Assembly: GCA_024281675.1 (NCBI GenBank)
Contig: JAMXAG010000014.1
Location: 1 to 64,000, forward strand
Direction: 5' to 3'
DNA: 64,000 bases
Source of the DNA: Nitrosomonas sp.
GTDB taxonomy: Bacteria > Pseudomonadota > Gammaproteobacteria > Burkholderiales > Nitrosomonadaceae
Shown here: piece by piece, positions 26,247 through 35,974 of the stretch
How the letters are laid out: each line of letters starts with the position of its first letter
How positions within the stretch are numbered: position 1 is the stretch's first letter
Position numbers and translations under genes: made by a program
Notes under the pieces: generated by a model
Seen by the model: only the letters and a program-made list of their open reading frames with translations
What the model was told of the DNA's origin: nothing
The model's database searches: none

Positions 26247-26268
26247 AGATAATTGGGATAAGGATAAG

Positions 26269-27495
26269 CTAGCTGCGATAGCTGGCGTTGATTTTGACGT
26301 AATCGTAGGAGAAATCACAAGTCCAAACCGTGGTCGCGGCATTTCCCCGGTTTAATACCACGCGTATGGTGATTTCCGCTTGTTGCATCACACGTTGACC
26401 TTCTTCCTCCCGATAATGCACCGCGCGTCCCCCTTTTTCTGCGACTAACACATTATCCAAATACAATTGGATGTTGTTGACATCGAGATCCTGAATACCC
26501 GAGTAACCGATGGCGGCCAGTATTCGCCCGAGATTCGGATCGGATGCAAAGAAAGCGGTTTTGATGAGTGGTGAATGTGCGATTGCGTAAGCGACTTGGG
26601 TACATTCGGCTGGATTGCGGCCATCCTCGATTTGCACCGTGATAAATTTAGTCGCGCCTTCACCGTCGCGCACGATCATTTTAGCCAATTCGGCAGCGAC
26701 ATCCGTGATGGCTTGCTGCATTTGCGTGAATTCGGCGCTGTTAGTCGCAGTAATTGGGGTATTTCCAGCTTTACCAGTCGCGGCGATGATCAATGCATCG
26801 TTGGTTGAGGTATCGCCATCAACCGTGATGCGATTAAACGAATGATCGGCCACAAAACGTGCCATATTTTGCAGTGCATCCTTTGTAATGGCCGCATCTG
26901 TAGCAATATACCCTAGCATGGTTGCCATGTTCGGGCGGATCATGCCGGAGCCTTTTGCGATGCCTGTGATGGTCACGGTTTTTCCATTCAACTGCATTTG
27001 CCGTGAAACGGCTTTGGGCACGATATCCGTGGTCATGATCGCCTGTGCCGCAGCAAACCAGTTATCCGTCTTACCGTTTGATACTGCAGCTGGAAGCGCT
27101 GCAACGATTTTATCGACCGGTAACGGTTCCATGATGACGCCGGTGGAAAACGGCAGCACTTGCTGTGCTGTGCAATTCAACACTCGAGCCAGCTCGGTAC
27201 AAGTCGTTTGTGCATGTTGCATACCTGCTTCTCCGGTACCTGCATTGGCATTGCCCGTATTGACCACCAATGCGCGGATCGACGACTGCGCCAGATGCTG
27301 CTTGGCAACGACTACAGGCGCAGCGCAAAATCGGTTCTGCGTGAATACGCCCGCAACCTGCGTGCCTTCATCCAATACCATCACCAACAGATCCTTGCGC
27401 CCCGGTTTTTTGATACCGGCTTCAGCAATACCGAGCGTCACACCTTGGATGGGCAACAGTTGTTCGGGAGATAATGGGGGAATATTGACGGGCAT
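26269..27495 (-). CDS. argJ: Bifunctional ornithine acetyltransferase / N-acetylglutamate synthase
   Basis: A 408-residue Ntn-type enzyme of the cyclic arginine pathway. It transfers acetyl from N-acetylornithine to glutamate and may also use acetyl-CoA. The self-cleavage threonine is in the [12 protein letters not shown] motif; MAKGSGMI-type residues precede it ([12 protein letters not shown]). The C-terminus [13 protein letters not shown] is typical. Length is normal. First gene of the argJ-ATPase-mutT/thiE group. Confidence 0.95.
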   Translation of the reverse strand: MPVNIPPLSPEQLLPIQGVTLGIAEAGIKKPGRKDLLVMVLDEGTQVAGVFTQNRFCAAPVVVAKQHLAQSSIRALVVNTGNANAGTGEAGMQHAQTTCTELARVLNCTAQQVLPFSTGVIMEPLPVDKIVAALPAAVSNGKTDNWFAAAQAIMTTDIVPKAVSRQMQLNGKTVTITGIAKGSGMIRPNMATMLGYIATDAAITKDALQNMARFVADHSFNRITVDGDTSTNDALIIAATGKAGNTPITATNSAEFTQMQQAITDVAAELAKMIVRDGEGATKFITVQIEDGRNPAECTQVAYAIAHSPLIKTAFFASDPNLGRILAAIGYSGIQDLDVNNIQLYLDNVLVAEKGGRAVHYREEEGQRVMQQAEITIRVVLNRGNAATTVWTCDFSYDYVKINASYRS

Positions 27496-27593
27496 GGCGA
27501 GTTTTCCAAACGTTTTAACAATGGCGCTATGCTACCGTATAATCGCTTGAATTGGCCAGAGTAACTCGCCTCAGAAAAGGATAAATGGGGTAA

Positions 27594-27752
27594 ATGAAAT
27601 TAACGGATAACGAAAAGCGCGACATCATTAAGCTACTCCCGTTCCTGCAAGCAATAGAAATTACGAATGACTGGCAGTCGGTTGACGAATTGGTCCGATT
27701 CTTCCGGAGATTTATTGGGCGGAGGTTTACTGCCTATAAAGATTGCACTTAA
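27594..27752 (+). CDS. Small hypothetical protein (52 residues)
   Basis: A short frame reading MKLTDNEKRDIIKLLPFLQA... and ending RRFTAYKDCT. It is basic, predicted helical and not recognised. It sits between the divergent argJ and convergent glycosylase genes and its stop overlaps the glycosylase stop by 4 bases. A GGGG run just before the ATG is close for a ribosome site. It could be a degraded phage or plasmid gene. Confidence 0.4.
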   Translation: MKLTDNEKRDIIKLLPFLQAIEITNDWQSVDELVRFFRRFIGRRFTAYKDCT

Positions 27753-28258
27753 GAAATAATAGCATTAATCTTCTCGTGCCAAATATGGCATTTTTCTTCG
27801 AAGGGCATGCGGGCATTGGCTGGACTTGTGGAAGGCAAACGAAACAAGTTTAGCCTGTTCGAATCCGTGTAAGATGGTACATTCTGTTTAAAGCATGTTT
27901 CCGCTTTGCCGCCGTTGAAAAGCACCTGAGTAATTTCTCGATGAATTGAAAAGAAAGTATGAAAGTCATTGATAATTTGTGTGTCGGCTTCAATATTGGA
28001 ATCCAGGCTGCCTGAGCGCCGACAGGATTTCAACACATCCCAAAGTGCAATGGGTGAAGCTTGTAGTGCCATGATTTGTTCTTGATAAGATGCTTCCAGC
28101 GGGATTTGCAACCATCGCGCCATGATCGGCCAAAAAGCATTGCGCGGATGGGCATAGTATTGTTGTGCAGCTAAAGAGGCTTCTCCCGGAATGCTGCCGA
28201 GAATCAGGATTTTTGCCTGCTTCCCTGCAATGGGAGGAAAGCTTTGTGCCAGAGACAT
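27749..28258 (-). CDS. Uracil-DNA-glycosylase-superfamily protein (DNA-deoxyinosine glycosylase type)
   Basis: A 169-residue DNA repair enzyme. ILGSIPGEASL near the N-terminus, YYAHPRNAFWPIM and the C-terminal LPSTSPANARM match the Mug-like/family 6 glycosylases that remove hypoxanthine or uracil from DNA. It has no iron-sulfur cysteine set. The substrate (hypoxanthine versus mismatched uracil) is inferred from family only. It lies 66 bases downstream of speB on the same strand. Confidence 0.85.
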   Translation of the reverse strand: MSLAQSFPPIAGKQAKILILGSIPGEASLAAQQYYAHPRNAFWPIMARWLQIPLEASYQEQIMALQASPIALWDVLKSCRRSGSLDSNIEADTQIINDFHTFFSIHREITQVLFNGGKAETCFKQNVPSYTDSNRLNLFRLPSTSPANARMPFEEKCHIWHEKINAIIS

Positions 28259-28324
28259 GAGTATATAAAGAATGATGAATGGAAACTAAGGATATGATCC
28301 CTTATCAGTTTACTCGCGTTATTT

Positions 28325-29314
28325 TCATTGCTGGGTGATGGCGTTTTTCAGTAATCCATCTGATTTCTGTTTTGCAATCAAACAAATAAAATCGCAAGCA
28401 ATATGGGCTGCAGCCAGTGCTGTTATCTGGCTTTGATCGTAAGCGGGCGCTACTTCAACCACATCCATACCAATCAGATTCATCCCGGTTAGACCGCGGA
28501 TGATGGCCAACGCTTGCGCTGTCGATAATCCCCCGCAGACAGGAGTGCCGGTACCTGGTGCGAAAGCTGGATCGAGGCAATCGATGTCAAATGTCAGATA
28601 AGCAGGATGCTGTCCGACGATGCGCTTAACCTCTGCAATCACAGCTTCAGGACCATGATGGTGCACCCAAGGTGCATCCAGGATAGGGACGCCCATGAAA
28701 TCATCATTCCAAGTGCGAATGCCGATTTGTACTGAACGCTTTGGATCAATGATGCCTTCCTTGATGGCTTTATAAAACATGGTGCCGTGACTGAGGGATT
28801 CCAGGCTATCATCAGACCAGGTATCGCAGTGCGCGTCAAAATGAATCAGTGAAAGCGGTTTGCCAAAACGTTCTGCATGCGCTTTGAGTAGGGGATAACT
28901 GATGTAATGATCGCCGCCCAACGTTAGCATACGTGCACCCGAATTCAATATATGCCGGGCATGATCGACAATGGCTTGGTGCGTCGACATAGGGTGATGC
29001 GTGTCCAGATAACAATCACCGAAATCGATCACGGCTAATTTTTCGAATGGATCAAAACCCCAGGGATACGGTTTGAGTGAAGCGACTTCCGCGGATGCAA
29101 GGCGAATGGCCTGTGGCCCAGAACGTGCGCCGGGCCGATAGGTAACGCCCAAATCGAATGGTACGCCGCTGATGACTAGATCCACGTCGGTCAGGTCTTT
29201 AGAGTAGTTGCGCCGCAAAAACGATAAAACGCCCGCAAAGGTGGGTTCCCGCCGCATACCATAGGGGGATTCACAGGCTATTGCGCCGTCAATCTTGATT
29301 TCCTTGTCCTTCAT
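28325..29314 (-). CDS. speB: Agmatinase / ureohydrolase family
   Basis: A 329-residue Mn-dependent ureohydrolase. The metal motifs GGDHYISYP, HFDAHCDTW and FDIDCLDPAFAPGTGTPV are complete. Agmatinase converts agmatine to putrescine and urea; urea could feed ammonia production in an ammonia oxidiser. Related enzymes act on guanidine or guanidinobutyrate, and the motifs do not exclude that. Diverges from rlpA. Confidence 0.88.
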   Translation of the reverse strand: MKDKEIKIDGAIACESPYGMRREPTFAGVLSFLRRNYSKDLTDVDLVISGVPFDLGVTYRPGARSGPQAIRLASAEVASLKPYPWGFDPFEKLAVIDFGDCYLDTHHPMSTHQAIVDHARHILNSGARMLTLGGDHYISYPLLKAHAERFGKPLSLIHFDAHCDTWSDDSLESLSHGTMFYKAIKEGIIDPKRSVQIGIRTWNDDFMGVPILDAPWVHHHGPEAVIAEVKRIVGQHPAYLTFDIDCLDPAFAPGTGTPVCGGLSTAQALAIIRGLTGMNLIGMDVVEVAPAYDQSQITALAAAHIACDFICLIAKQKSDGLLKNAITQQ

Positions 29315-29457
29315 TGCGCTTGAAATCTCCTAAAAACATAGTTTTGTGTAATGAAACGACAGTCTAACTTTGCTTACAAGAAACGCAACTCTATCTTGTA
29401 AGAATTTATGCCCGTAAGATTATAATGTGTGCCTAGTGTACGCTTTCAGTTTTTGTT

Positions 29458-29946
29458 ATGTACTCATTGATTATGGCTTATTCCAGAAGTTGCATTGTAG
29501 TGATCTGTATTTTAATCAGCGGCTGCGCATCTTTGTTTTCCGATAAGCCTTTTCCGCCATCCAATATTGAATTGCGTACACCGAATTTGACGGCTGCGTA
29601 CAATAAACCGTATACGATTTTTGGTGTCACTTACCATCCTTTGAAATCTGCAAGGGGGTACCGTGAAATTGGATACGCATCTTGGTATGGAACGGAATCA
29701 GGCAATCGTACTTCTATGGGCATGCGCTTTGTGCCCGACCAAATCACTGCGGCACATAAAACCTTGCCCCTACCTTCGCGCGTCAGGGTTACAAATTTGC
29801 AGAATGGACTTCATGTGGATGTCGTCGTCAATGATCGTGGCCCTTTCAAGAAGGGCAGAGTGATTGATTTGTCTCGCGGTGCAGCGAAAAAGATTGGACT
29901 TTCTGGCGTAACGAAAGTGAAAATAGAGCATCTCAGCGATAAATAA
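29458..29946 (+). CDS. rlpA: RlpA-like septal ring / lytic transglycosylase lipoprotein
   Basis: A 162-residue lipoprotein with a lipobox (ILISGC). The double-psi beta-barrel domain carries ASWYGTESGNRTSMGMRF, TAAHKTLPLPSRVRVTNL and VVVNDRGPF, the RlpA hallmarks. The family cleaves naked glycan strands at septa. No C-terminal SPOR domain is present, so it is a short form. Start at 29458, or at the in-frame ATG at 29473. Confidence 0.88.
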   Translation: MYSLIMAYSRSCIVVICILISGCASLFSDKPFPPSNIELRTPNLTAAYNKPYTIFGVTYHPLKSARGYREIGYASWYGTESGNRTSMGMRFVPDQITAAHKTLPLPSRVRVTNLQNGLHVDVVVNDRGPFKKGRVIDLSRGAAKKIGLSGVTKVKIEHLSDK

Positions 29947-29978
29947 CAATCCACTATGTTTACAGGGATTGCAGCAAA

Positions 29979-30563
29979 ATGATAAACAAAAAGCTATTAA
30001 AAATACCTCGTTTGCAGTGCCTGACCCAAGTGATACTTGGGATGAGTTGTTTTTTTACGTTCTTATCAAATGCCACAGCAGAGAATCAAAAGATTGCAGC
30101 GTGGATCAATGAAGTCAAATTGGGAGTGTTGTATCACGATATCAGCATGTGGAGCGGTATACGACGCGAAGCTGGAATGGATTTTAATCTCGAGGCAATC
30201 TTTGCCCCGCATGTCAAGTTTCTTGGTGGTACTATCCGACCGAGTATCGGAGGATCTGTCAATACCATCGGTGATACTTCCAAGCTATACAGTGGATTTC
30301 GTTGGCAGTTTGAACATGCGAGCGGCGTTTTTTTGAGCCTCGGTTTAGGTGGTGCGGTCCATGATGGCAAGCTGCATTTGCACGAGATAGATCGTAAAGC
30401 CCTTGGATCAAGGGTTTTGTTCCATATACCTGTTGAGATCGGTTACCGAGTTGGCGCCAAAAGTTCTTTGTCAGCGTATTTCGATCATGTTTCTAATGCC
30501 TTTCTAGCGGATCACAATGAAGGGATGGATACGATCGGTGGTCGCTATGGGTATCGTTTTTGA
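29979..30563 (+). CDS. pagL: PagL-type lipid A 3-O-deacylase (acyloxyacyl hydrolase)
   Basis: A 194-residue outer-membrane beta-barrel with a signal peptide (cleavage near SNATA-ENQ). The C-terminal FDHVSNAFLADHNEGMD holds the catalytic His170 and Ser172 of the HxSN motif; D184 is at the acidic position of the triad (Glu in P. aeruginosa). It removes the 3-position acyl chain from lipid A. It lies 33 bases after rlpA. Its last 83 bases recur, damaged, at 32831-32912 beyond the acyltransferase gene. Confidence 0.87.
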   Translation: MINKKLLKIPRLQCLTQVILGMSCFFTFLSNATAENQKIAAWINEVKLGVLYHDISMWSGIRREAGMDFNLEAIFAPHVKFLGGTIRPSIGGSVNTIGDTSKLYSGFRWQFEHASGVFLSLGLGGAVHDGKLHLHEIDRKALGSRVLFHIPVEIGYRVGAKSSLSAYFDHVSNAFLADHNEGMDTIGGRYGYRF

Positions 30564-30629
30564 GTCAGCACGGTAGATTGAAGGAAGTTTTCGTACTTCA
30601 ACAAATATAACGTATGAGAACCTCAAACT

Positions 30630-32444
30630 TCACTTGGCCAGATCAATAACATCTTCAACAATCTGTTCAAAAACTTTTCGCAGATATTCACTTCCTGTGA
30701 GTGTTAGGTGGCCTGAATCGAAATAAAGCGGTTTACCTGAGGCATCTGACATTTTGCAGTCATTCGCGCATAGGTAGTTTGCAACTTGATAAATTTTCCA
30801 TTTCTTGTTGGTTATAGCGGCTAGGCCTTGGATTAAGCCCTGATTAAGAGTTTGATAATCGATTAGATTGGCTGATGGTAATGGATCATTGAGCTTTAGA
30901 TGTTTCCACAATGCCATCGGAATATGATCACGCCAAACTGGTACTGGCATGATAAAAGCACTTGAGATATTTTGTGCATCAGCAAGAGATACAGTTTCTC
31001 GAATAATCGACGGATCAACTGAACCCGGTGCATAATGGAATATGAGGGTATCAATTTGATGCAATTTTGCTTCTTTTATTAGGTTCTCAGGGGTTATTCC
31101 ATTCACCATTAAGGGAGAATTACTGACGACAAAACGAACCGATAAATTTCTTGCTTGAGCAACAGACTTGAATGTATCTTTTATGGAATCAGCATGGCTA
31201 TTACCCACCAGCATGATACGTCGGTGTGGTTTATCAAGTGGCTCGGTAATTTCACAACTAATTGCTGATGGGTCGAGGATACGTTTGATTTTTCCACAAC
31301 GATATTCCGATCGGTCTGTCCATGCCTTATAGATTAACATTTCCTTTTCAGGAATCGTCATAATTTGGAATACAGTACCTAGGGGACCTGAGATTAGAAT
31401 AACTATGCAACATAAAATTAAGCCATGTTGAAAGTTTGGTTTTAATCGTAACGGATTCTCGATAAATGTATACAGTGCCTTAGAAAGGATGATAATCGAG
31501 CCGACAAGCACTGCAGTTTGCCAATATGTTTCCGCATGCAAAACTGTCCCTGAAAAAGGTTTGTATAAAAAAAGTACAATGAGCGGGAAATGGATTAAAT
31601 AGATCGAATAGGAATATTGGCCTAGTTTTTCTAACCAACCCGCAATGCGAAGGTTTTCCACGACGGGTGGTAAGCCGAAGCCAAGGATCAGAGCGGTTGC
31701 TAAGCATACGCTCAGTGCAGATAACCCCGGATGTCCTTGTATAAAGTTAACTGCATTCCCATCGACTTTAATCATGGGAATGGCTAACAATAATATCAGG
31801 CCGGCAACACCTAACCATCGCATTGCCTCGTTCTTACCTAAGGTACCGTGAAAGACCAGTTTAGCGATGCCATATCCTAAAAGAAACTCCCACAGCCTGA
31901 ACGGCAGCATAAAGAATGCGGTTTTAGGGGAAACTTCAACCACATAAAAACAGGCTGCCAGAGATACTAATAGGACAACAAAATAACTACCTCGAATTTT
32001 AGAGAAAAGCCAATATAGAAAAGGTAATAAGAGATAGAACTGAATTTCAACACCCAACGACCATAAATGCAACAATGGATTAAAAGCAGATTTACTGAAA
32101 TAGGAGTTTTCTGTCCAATATCCAATGTTGGATGTAAAAAATGTGGCGAATAGTGTTTGTTTGATGACAGAGTCGTAATCGTTAGGTGTGGTTATCAGCA
32201 TGCATGCAAGCAATGTCACCACTATGATTGCAAAATAGGCTGGTAATAGGCGACGTGCTCGTTTTACAAAAAACTCCCATTTTCGCTCAGGGTTATAAAG
32301 AATGGCCATCAAGTAACCACTAATTACAAAAAAAACATCAACGCCTAAAAATCCACTCTTAAAGCCGCCAATTTCAAGGTGAAAAAGAACGACTAAAAGA
32401 ACAGATATTCCTCTAAGTATTTGGATATCTTTTCTATATTCCAT
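30630..32444 (-). CDS. OafA/YrhL-type acyltransferase with C-terminal SGNH domain
   Basis: A 604-residue membrane protein. Residues 1-360 form an acyltransferase-3 domain of about ten membrane helices, with RGISVLLVVLFHLE and FLGVDVFFVISGYLM at the start. Residues about 400-600 form a periplasmic SGNH hydrolase-like domain (VGNSHADS; FDSGHLT). Such proteins O-acetylate LPS or other surface glycans. The adjacent PagL gene also modifies LPS, and PagL 3' sequence lies on both sides, which suggests local rearrangement. Base composition looks more AT-rich than its neighbours. Confidence 0.9.
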   Translation of the reverse strand: MEYRKDIQILRGISVLLVVLFHLEIGGFKSGFLGVDVFFVISGYLMAILYNPERKWEFFVKRARRLLPAYFAIIVVTLLACMLITTPNDYDSVIKQTLFATFFTSNIGYWTENSYFSKSAFNPLLHLWSLGVEIQFYLLLPFLYWLFSKIRGSYFVVLLVSLAACFYVVEVSPKTAFFMLPFRLWEFLLGYGIAKLVFHGTLGKNEAMRWLGVAGLILLLAIPMIKVDGNAVNFIQGHPGLSALSVCLATALILGFGLPPVVENLRIAGWLEKLGQYSYSIYLIHFPLIVLFLYKPFSGTVLHAETYWQTAVLVGSIIILSKALYTFIENPLRLKPNFQHGLILCCIVILISGPLGTVFQIMTIPEKEMLIYKAWTDRSEYRCGKIKRILDPSAISCEITEPLDKPHRRIMLVGNSHADSIKDTFKSVAQARNLSVRFVVSNSPLMVNGITPENLIKEAKLHQIDTLIFHYAPGSVDPSIIRETVSLADAQNISSAFIMPVPVWRDHIPMALWKHLKLNDPLPSANLIDYQTLNQGLIQGLAAITNKKWKIYQVANYLCANDCKMSDASGKPLYFDSGHLTLTGSEYLRKVFEQIVEDVIDLAK

Positions 32445-33085
32445 AAATTAAGCTTTGAATCAATTGCAATTAATTTAGTAATAAAAAATCTAGCGATGTC
32501 AGTTTTTATGAAAAAACTGAAGCTATATGGGTCTTTAATTGTGTTAACCATAGTTGGAATGGAAAACTGAACTCGATGTTTTATAAAAAACATTGTGCTA
32601 TTTTAGAGTATTTTGAGTATCAAAATCCAGGTATTTCTCCTAAGGTAACTAAATCTATTTTTCCTATCAGGAGAGTACTGATTAATTCATCGAACAAGCA
32701 AAGTACAAGGTGGGTGGAGAGCAGGAAAAGGACTTCTCATAGAGATGGCGAGTTTTCGTGTACCAGTTAACACAGCAATTTGTGTTGCATAGACAATTAA
32801 TCAGCACATCTAAGAAAATTTTTCTAATTTTTGATCATGTTTCTAATGTTTTTTAGCGGATCAAAATGAAGGAATGGATACGATCGGTGGTCGTTATGGG
32901 TATCGCTTCTGAGTTATGGCGATTGAAAAACTATCTGTGGGTTGCCGCTTCGGTGTTAAAAGCAGGCTCATAATGCTCTTTTATTATGAACAAACTACAC
33001 TTTTTCGCCTGTTTTTGCCTTTTGTAACACCTTCCGCGAAAACATTTCTCAATGACCCGTTAGATCTTAAAAAACACTCGCTCGA
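32445..33085. other. 641-base spacer with gene debris
   Basis: No intact gene. It contains the pagL 3' fragment (32831-32912). A 64-codon open stretch on the plus strand (32576-32770) has no recognisable motif or ribosome site and is not called. Confidence 0.6.
32831..32912 (+). pseudogene. Fragment duplicating the 3' end of pagL
   Basis: 82 bases align with pagL 30481-30563 with roughly nine differences, one a single-base deletion that breaks the frame after FDHVSN. The catalytic HxSN region and the C-terminal MDTIGGRYGYR-coding part are recognisable. No similarity is seen upstream of it. Confidence 0.85.
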
Positions 33086-34753
33086 TTAAGCGCTTTGAAA
33101 ACGTGTGTGCTTAATGATTAAAATCGTTATCAGCGGTATGACAAATCCGATGATCGTTGTGGTGATCAGCAGCTGGCCTAGTTCACTATAATCGGCTGGC
33201 ATAGTGACTTGGCCTGTAAGGCCATCTTTAACTTCACGTTTTACATCAAAAACCTGATTCAGGTATTTTGTTCCTAACTGCGAGGCCGACAACGCTAAAT
33301 TGGTGAATGAAGCCATGACGGCAAAAAAGGTCGCCTTTAGTTTATCCGGAGCGGAATTGGCAATCCAAGCCAGCATTGGAATCATGGCAATTTGTCCCAA
33401 TGGAGATTCTAGCGCGGTATCGATCAATGCAATAAAGCGCGCATCCACAAAGCCACCTGTTAATGCGGCCGTCCATTGATGTAAACCAAAAAACATACCT
33501 ACAATCGGCAACGCTAGAAAGGTACCGATAACGGTGAGAAATACAATAATATAAGCAATCGAACGTTCTGCCATGAAGCGACGAAAAATAAACATGCCGA
33601 ACAAGGTCAATATCGCACCAACCAAAGATAGGACGGCCAGGAATTGCTGATCGAAACCCAACTCGTCGATCATCCACCAAGTGGAACCGGCGCCAGGCCC
33701 TGGAATGGCCCGAAATACAAATATCATAATGGCTGTGCCGACTAAGACGTTGCGGGCTTCCGGTTCTAGTTCTTGGGTTAAGCGCCACATCAAGAAAATC
33801 ACAATCGTCATCGAGACGACAAAAACAATTTCTTCCCCGGCGGGAATGCGGCTTATGCCCACGGCTAAAGACATCGCAGTAAAAGCCAATCCACCTCCTA
33901 AAATCCACCAGTTGATAGAAGGTGTTTCAGTGTGAGAGTCTAATAATGCGACAATTTCTTGACGGCTATGTCCCAGGCAAAGTAAGCGATTGCGCTCACG
34001 GTAGTGAAGCCATGACGCTAACATAATACCCATAATCGAAATCAATGGAATGATCAAAGCCAATTGATAGATTAATAGATACACAGCCTCCTTTTCGTTT
34101 TCTGACAATGTATTGGCATCGCGTAATAAAAATACGTTTGCGACCGATACCAGCAGCCCACCTCCGATAATCGCCACACGACCTAATGTTTGCATGGTCA
34201 CGTGCATCAATTTGCGTTTCTCGGCATGAAACTTTTCACCATTCTCATCCACACGCGGTACCGCTTCGACTGTCATGGCGTCGGCTACGACATCTTGTAG
34301 CACATAGCCAACCGGCGCTAGCAATGCTGACAAGATATACCATGTTTCTACCGGTGCTCTAGCAGCCATGGCCTCTGTGTGGCCCAGCAAACCGATCATG
34401 ATCAGTAAGCTGAGCATGATCAGGCTGGCGCCGAGGTACACTAATACGCTTTTCCAGCGCCAAATCAAGTCAACTAAATGTCCCAAAGGCATTTTTAGTG
34501 CCCAAGGCAACATCATCCAGAAACCCAACATGGCGAGAAACTCCGGTGTAAGCCCAAGTTTCTCTTTGACGTAGAAGGTACCTACAATACCTGTCAGTCC
34601 TGAAATACCGGCGGCCACATACACCATCAGAGGTGGCAGGTAGGACAAGCGCATTTCCCTTCCAAGTGAGAGAATATTCGTATCCAACCAAGAAAATAGC
34701 TTCGTGAGTAAGCCGGATGGTGATGATTGCTCTGTCAGATTGCTTTTGTTCAT
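33086..34753 (-). CDS. MFS-type transporter (folate-biopterin/BT1-like)
   Basis: A 555-residue polytopic membrane protein with about 12 to 14 predicted helices. The N-terminal half (GISGLTGIVGTFYVKEKLGL, followed by a GHLVDLIWRWKS loop) is similar in layout to BT1/folate-biopterin and PucC-type MFS carriers. The substrate cannot be read. It lies 12 bases downstream of the DegS-like gene on the same strand. Confidence 0.75.
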   Translation of the reverse strand: MNKSNLTEQSSPSGLLTKLFSWLDTNILSLGREMRLSYLPPLMVYVAAGISGLTGIVGTFYVKEKLGLTPEFLAMLGFWMMLPWALKMPLGHLVDLIWRWKSVLVYLGASLIMLSLLIMIGLLGHTEAMAARAPVETWYILSALLAPVGYVLQDVVADAMTVEAVPRVDENGEKFHAEKRKLMHVTMQTLGRVAIIGGGLLVSVANVFLLRDANTLSENEKEAVYLLIYQLALIIPLISIMGIMLASWLHYRERNRLLCLGHSRQEIVALLDSHTETPSINWWILGGGLAFTAMSLAVGISRIPAGEEIVFVVSMTIVIFLMWRLTQELEPEARNVLVGTAIMIFVFRAIPGPGAGSTWWMIDELGFDQQFLAVLSLVGAILTLFGMFIFRRFMAERSIAYIIVFLTVIGTFLALPIVGMFFGLHQWTAALTGGFVDARFIALIDTALESPLGQIAMIPMLAWIANSAPDKLKATFFAVMASFTNLALSASQLGTKYLNQVFDVKREVKDGLTGQVTMPADYSELGQLLITTTIIGFVIPLITILIIKHTRFQSA

Positions 34754-34765
34754 TATTTTTCCAGG

Positions 34766-35905
34766 CTATTTTTGTTTTGGACGCACACCAACTTTAATGG
34801 GAATGGATTTCTCTTCCTTATTGCGTATTATTGTTACGTTGACTGTTTTGCCGGGCGCCAATGCAGCGACCAGGTTGAGTATTTCCGCAGAATTTTTAAC
34901 CGGCTGTGATTCTACTGCAATAAGTACATCGCCAGGCTTGATACCGGCCTTGTCAGCAGGGCCATCTTTAAGCACGCTCGCGACCAGTGATCCTGAGATC
35001 TGCTCTACATTCAGTGATTCAGACAATTCTTCAGTCATATCTTGCATGCTTACGCCTAGCCAGCCTCTAATGACGCTACCAGATTCAATGATTTGCTCCA
35101 TGATTTGTCTGGCCACATGAACAGGAATTGCAAAGCCAATGCCCAATGAACCTCCTGTTTTTGAGTAGATGCCCGTATTCACACCAATTAAATTACCCGT
35201 TGTGTCCGTGAGTGCGCCACCTGAATTACCTGGGTTTATGGCCGCATCGGTTTGTATAAAGTTTTCAAAGGTATTGATGCCCACTTGACTGCGACTGAGT
35301 GCGCTGACGATGCCCATGGTGACACTTTGACCAACTCCAAAGGGATTTCCTAGTGCCAGCACGACGTCACCTACTTTGACTTGTTCTGATTGACCAAAAA
35401 TAATGGCTGGTAAATTACTCAAATCAATTTTTAATACCGCCAAATCTGTTTCAGGGTCTGTACCGATGATGGTGGCTTTTGCTTTTCTGCCGTCAATCAT
35501 GGCGATTTCAACTTCATCTGCTGCCTCAACGACATGATGATTCGTTAAAATATAACCATTGGGGCTGACAATAACCCCAGAACCCAAGTTTGCTCGACGG
35601 CGTGTGCGTGATTCTGATGGATCGCCAAAGAATTTTCGTAATGCGGGATCATTGAGCAAGGGATGAGAGGGTTCTTTAATTTCCTTGCTGGTAAAAATAT
35701 TGACCACCGAGGGCATGGCTACTTCTGCGGCTTTGGCGTAACTGTCGGTGCGATCGTTACTGGGTGTGGGCGTTGATTCCCGGATGACAACTATTTCTCC
35801 ACGTGGTCGCCAGGATAACAAATCTGGACGTAAGGACGAAACGATAAAAAAAATGGCCAGCAACACAGTGATACTTTGTGTGAAAATTAACCAATGTTTG
35901 TACAT
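34766..35905 (-). CDS. Membrane-anchored HtrA-family serine protease (DegS/AlgW-like)
   Basis: A 379-residue protein with one N-terminal membrane anchor (about 5-25), a trypsin-like domain with the triad in NHHVV, ETDLAVL and GNSGGAL, and a single C-terminal PDZ domain (about 285-375). One PDZ plus an anchor is the DegS layout. DegS starts the sigma-E envelope stress cascade by cutting the anti-sigma factor. Whether it does so here is not shown; no rseA is nearby. Confidence 0.88.
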   Translation of the reverse strand: MYKHWLIFTQSITVLLAIFFIVSSLRPDLLSWRPRGEIVVIRESTPTPSNDRTDSYAKAAEVAMPSVVNIFTSKEIKEPSHPLLNDPALRKFFGDPSESRTRRRANLGSGVIVSPNGYILTNHHVVEAADEVEIAMIDGRKAKATIIGTDPETDLAVLKIDLSNLPAIIFGQSEQVKVGDVVLALGNPFGVGQSVTMGIVSALSRSQVGINTFENFIQTDAAINPGNSGGALTDTTGNLIGVNTGIYSKTGGSLGIGFAIPVHVARQIMEQIIESGSVIRGWLGVSMQDMTEELSESLNVEQISGSLVASVLKDGPADKAGIKPGDVLIAVESQPVKNSAEILNLVAALAPGKTVNVTIIRNKEEKSIPIKVGVRPKQK

Positions 35906-35974
35906 AAACGCCTTATCTCCTAACTGTCACTGCTGTAATATTAAATTTTATGTGTAGCATAGAAAGGAACCCAT

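Noticed and set aside
26247-26342. Longer start of the DUF815-like ATPase
   Set aside because: It would overlap argJ coding sequence and adds a non-conserved leader.
32576-32770. 64-codon frame in the pagL/MFS spacer
   Set aside because: No ribosome site, no motif, and it lies among gene debris.
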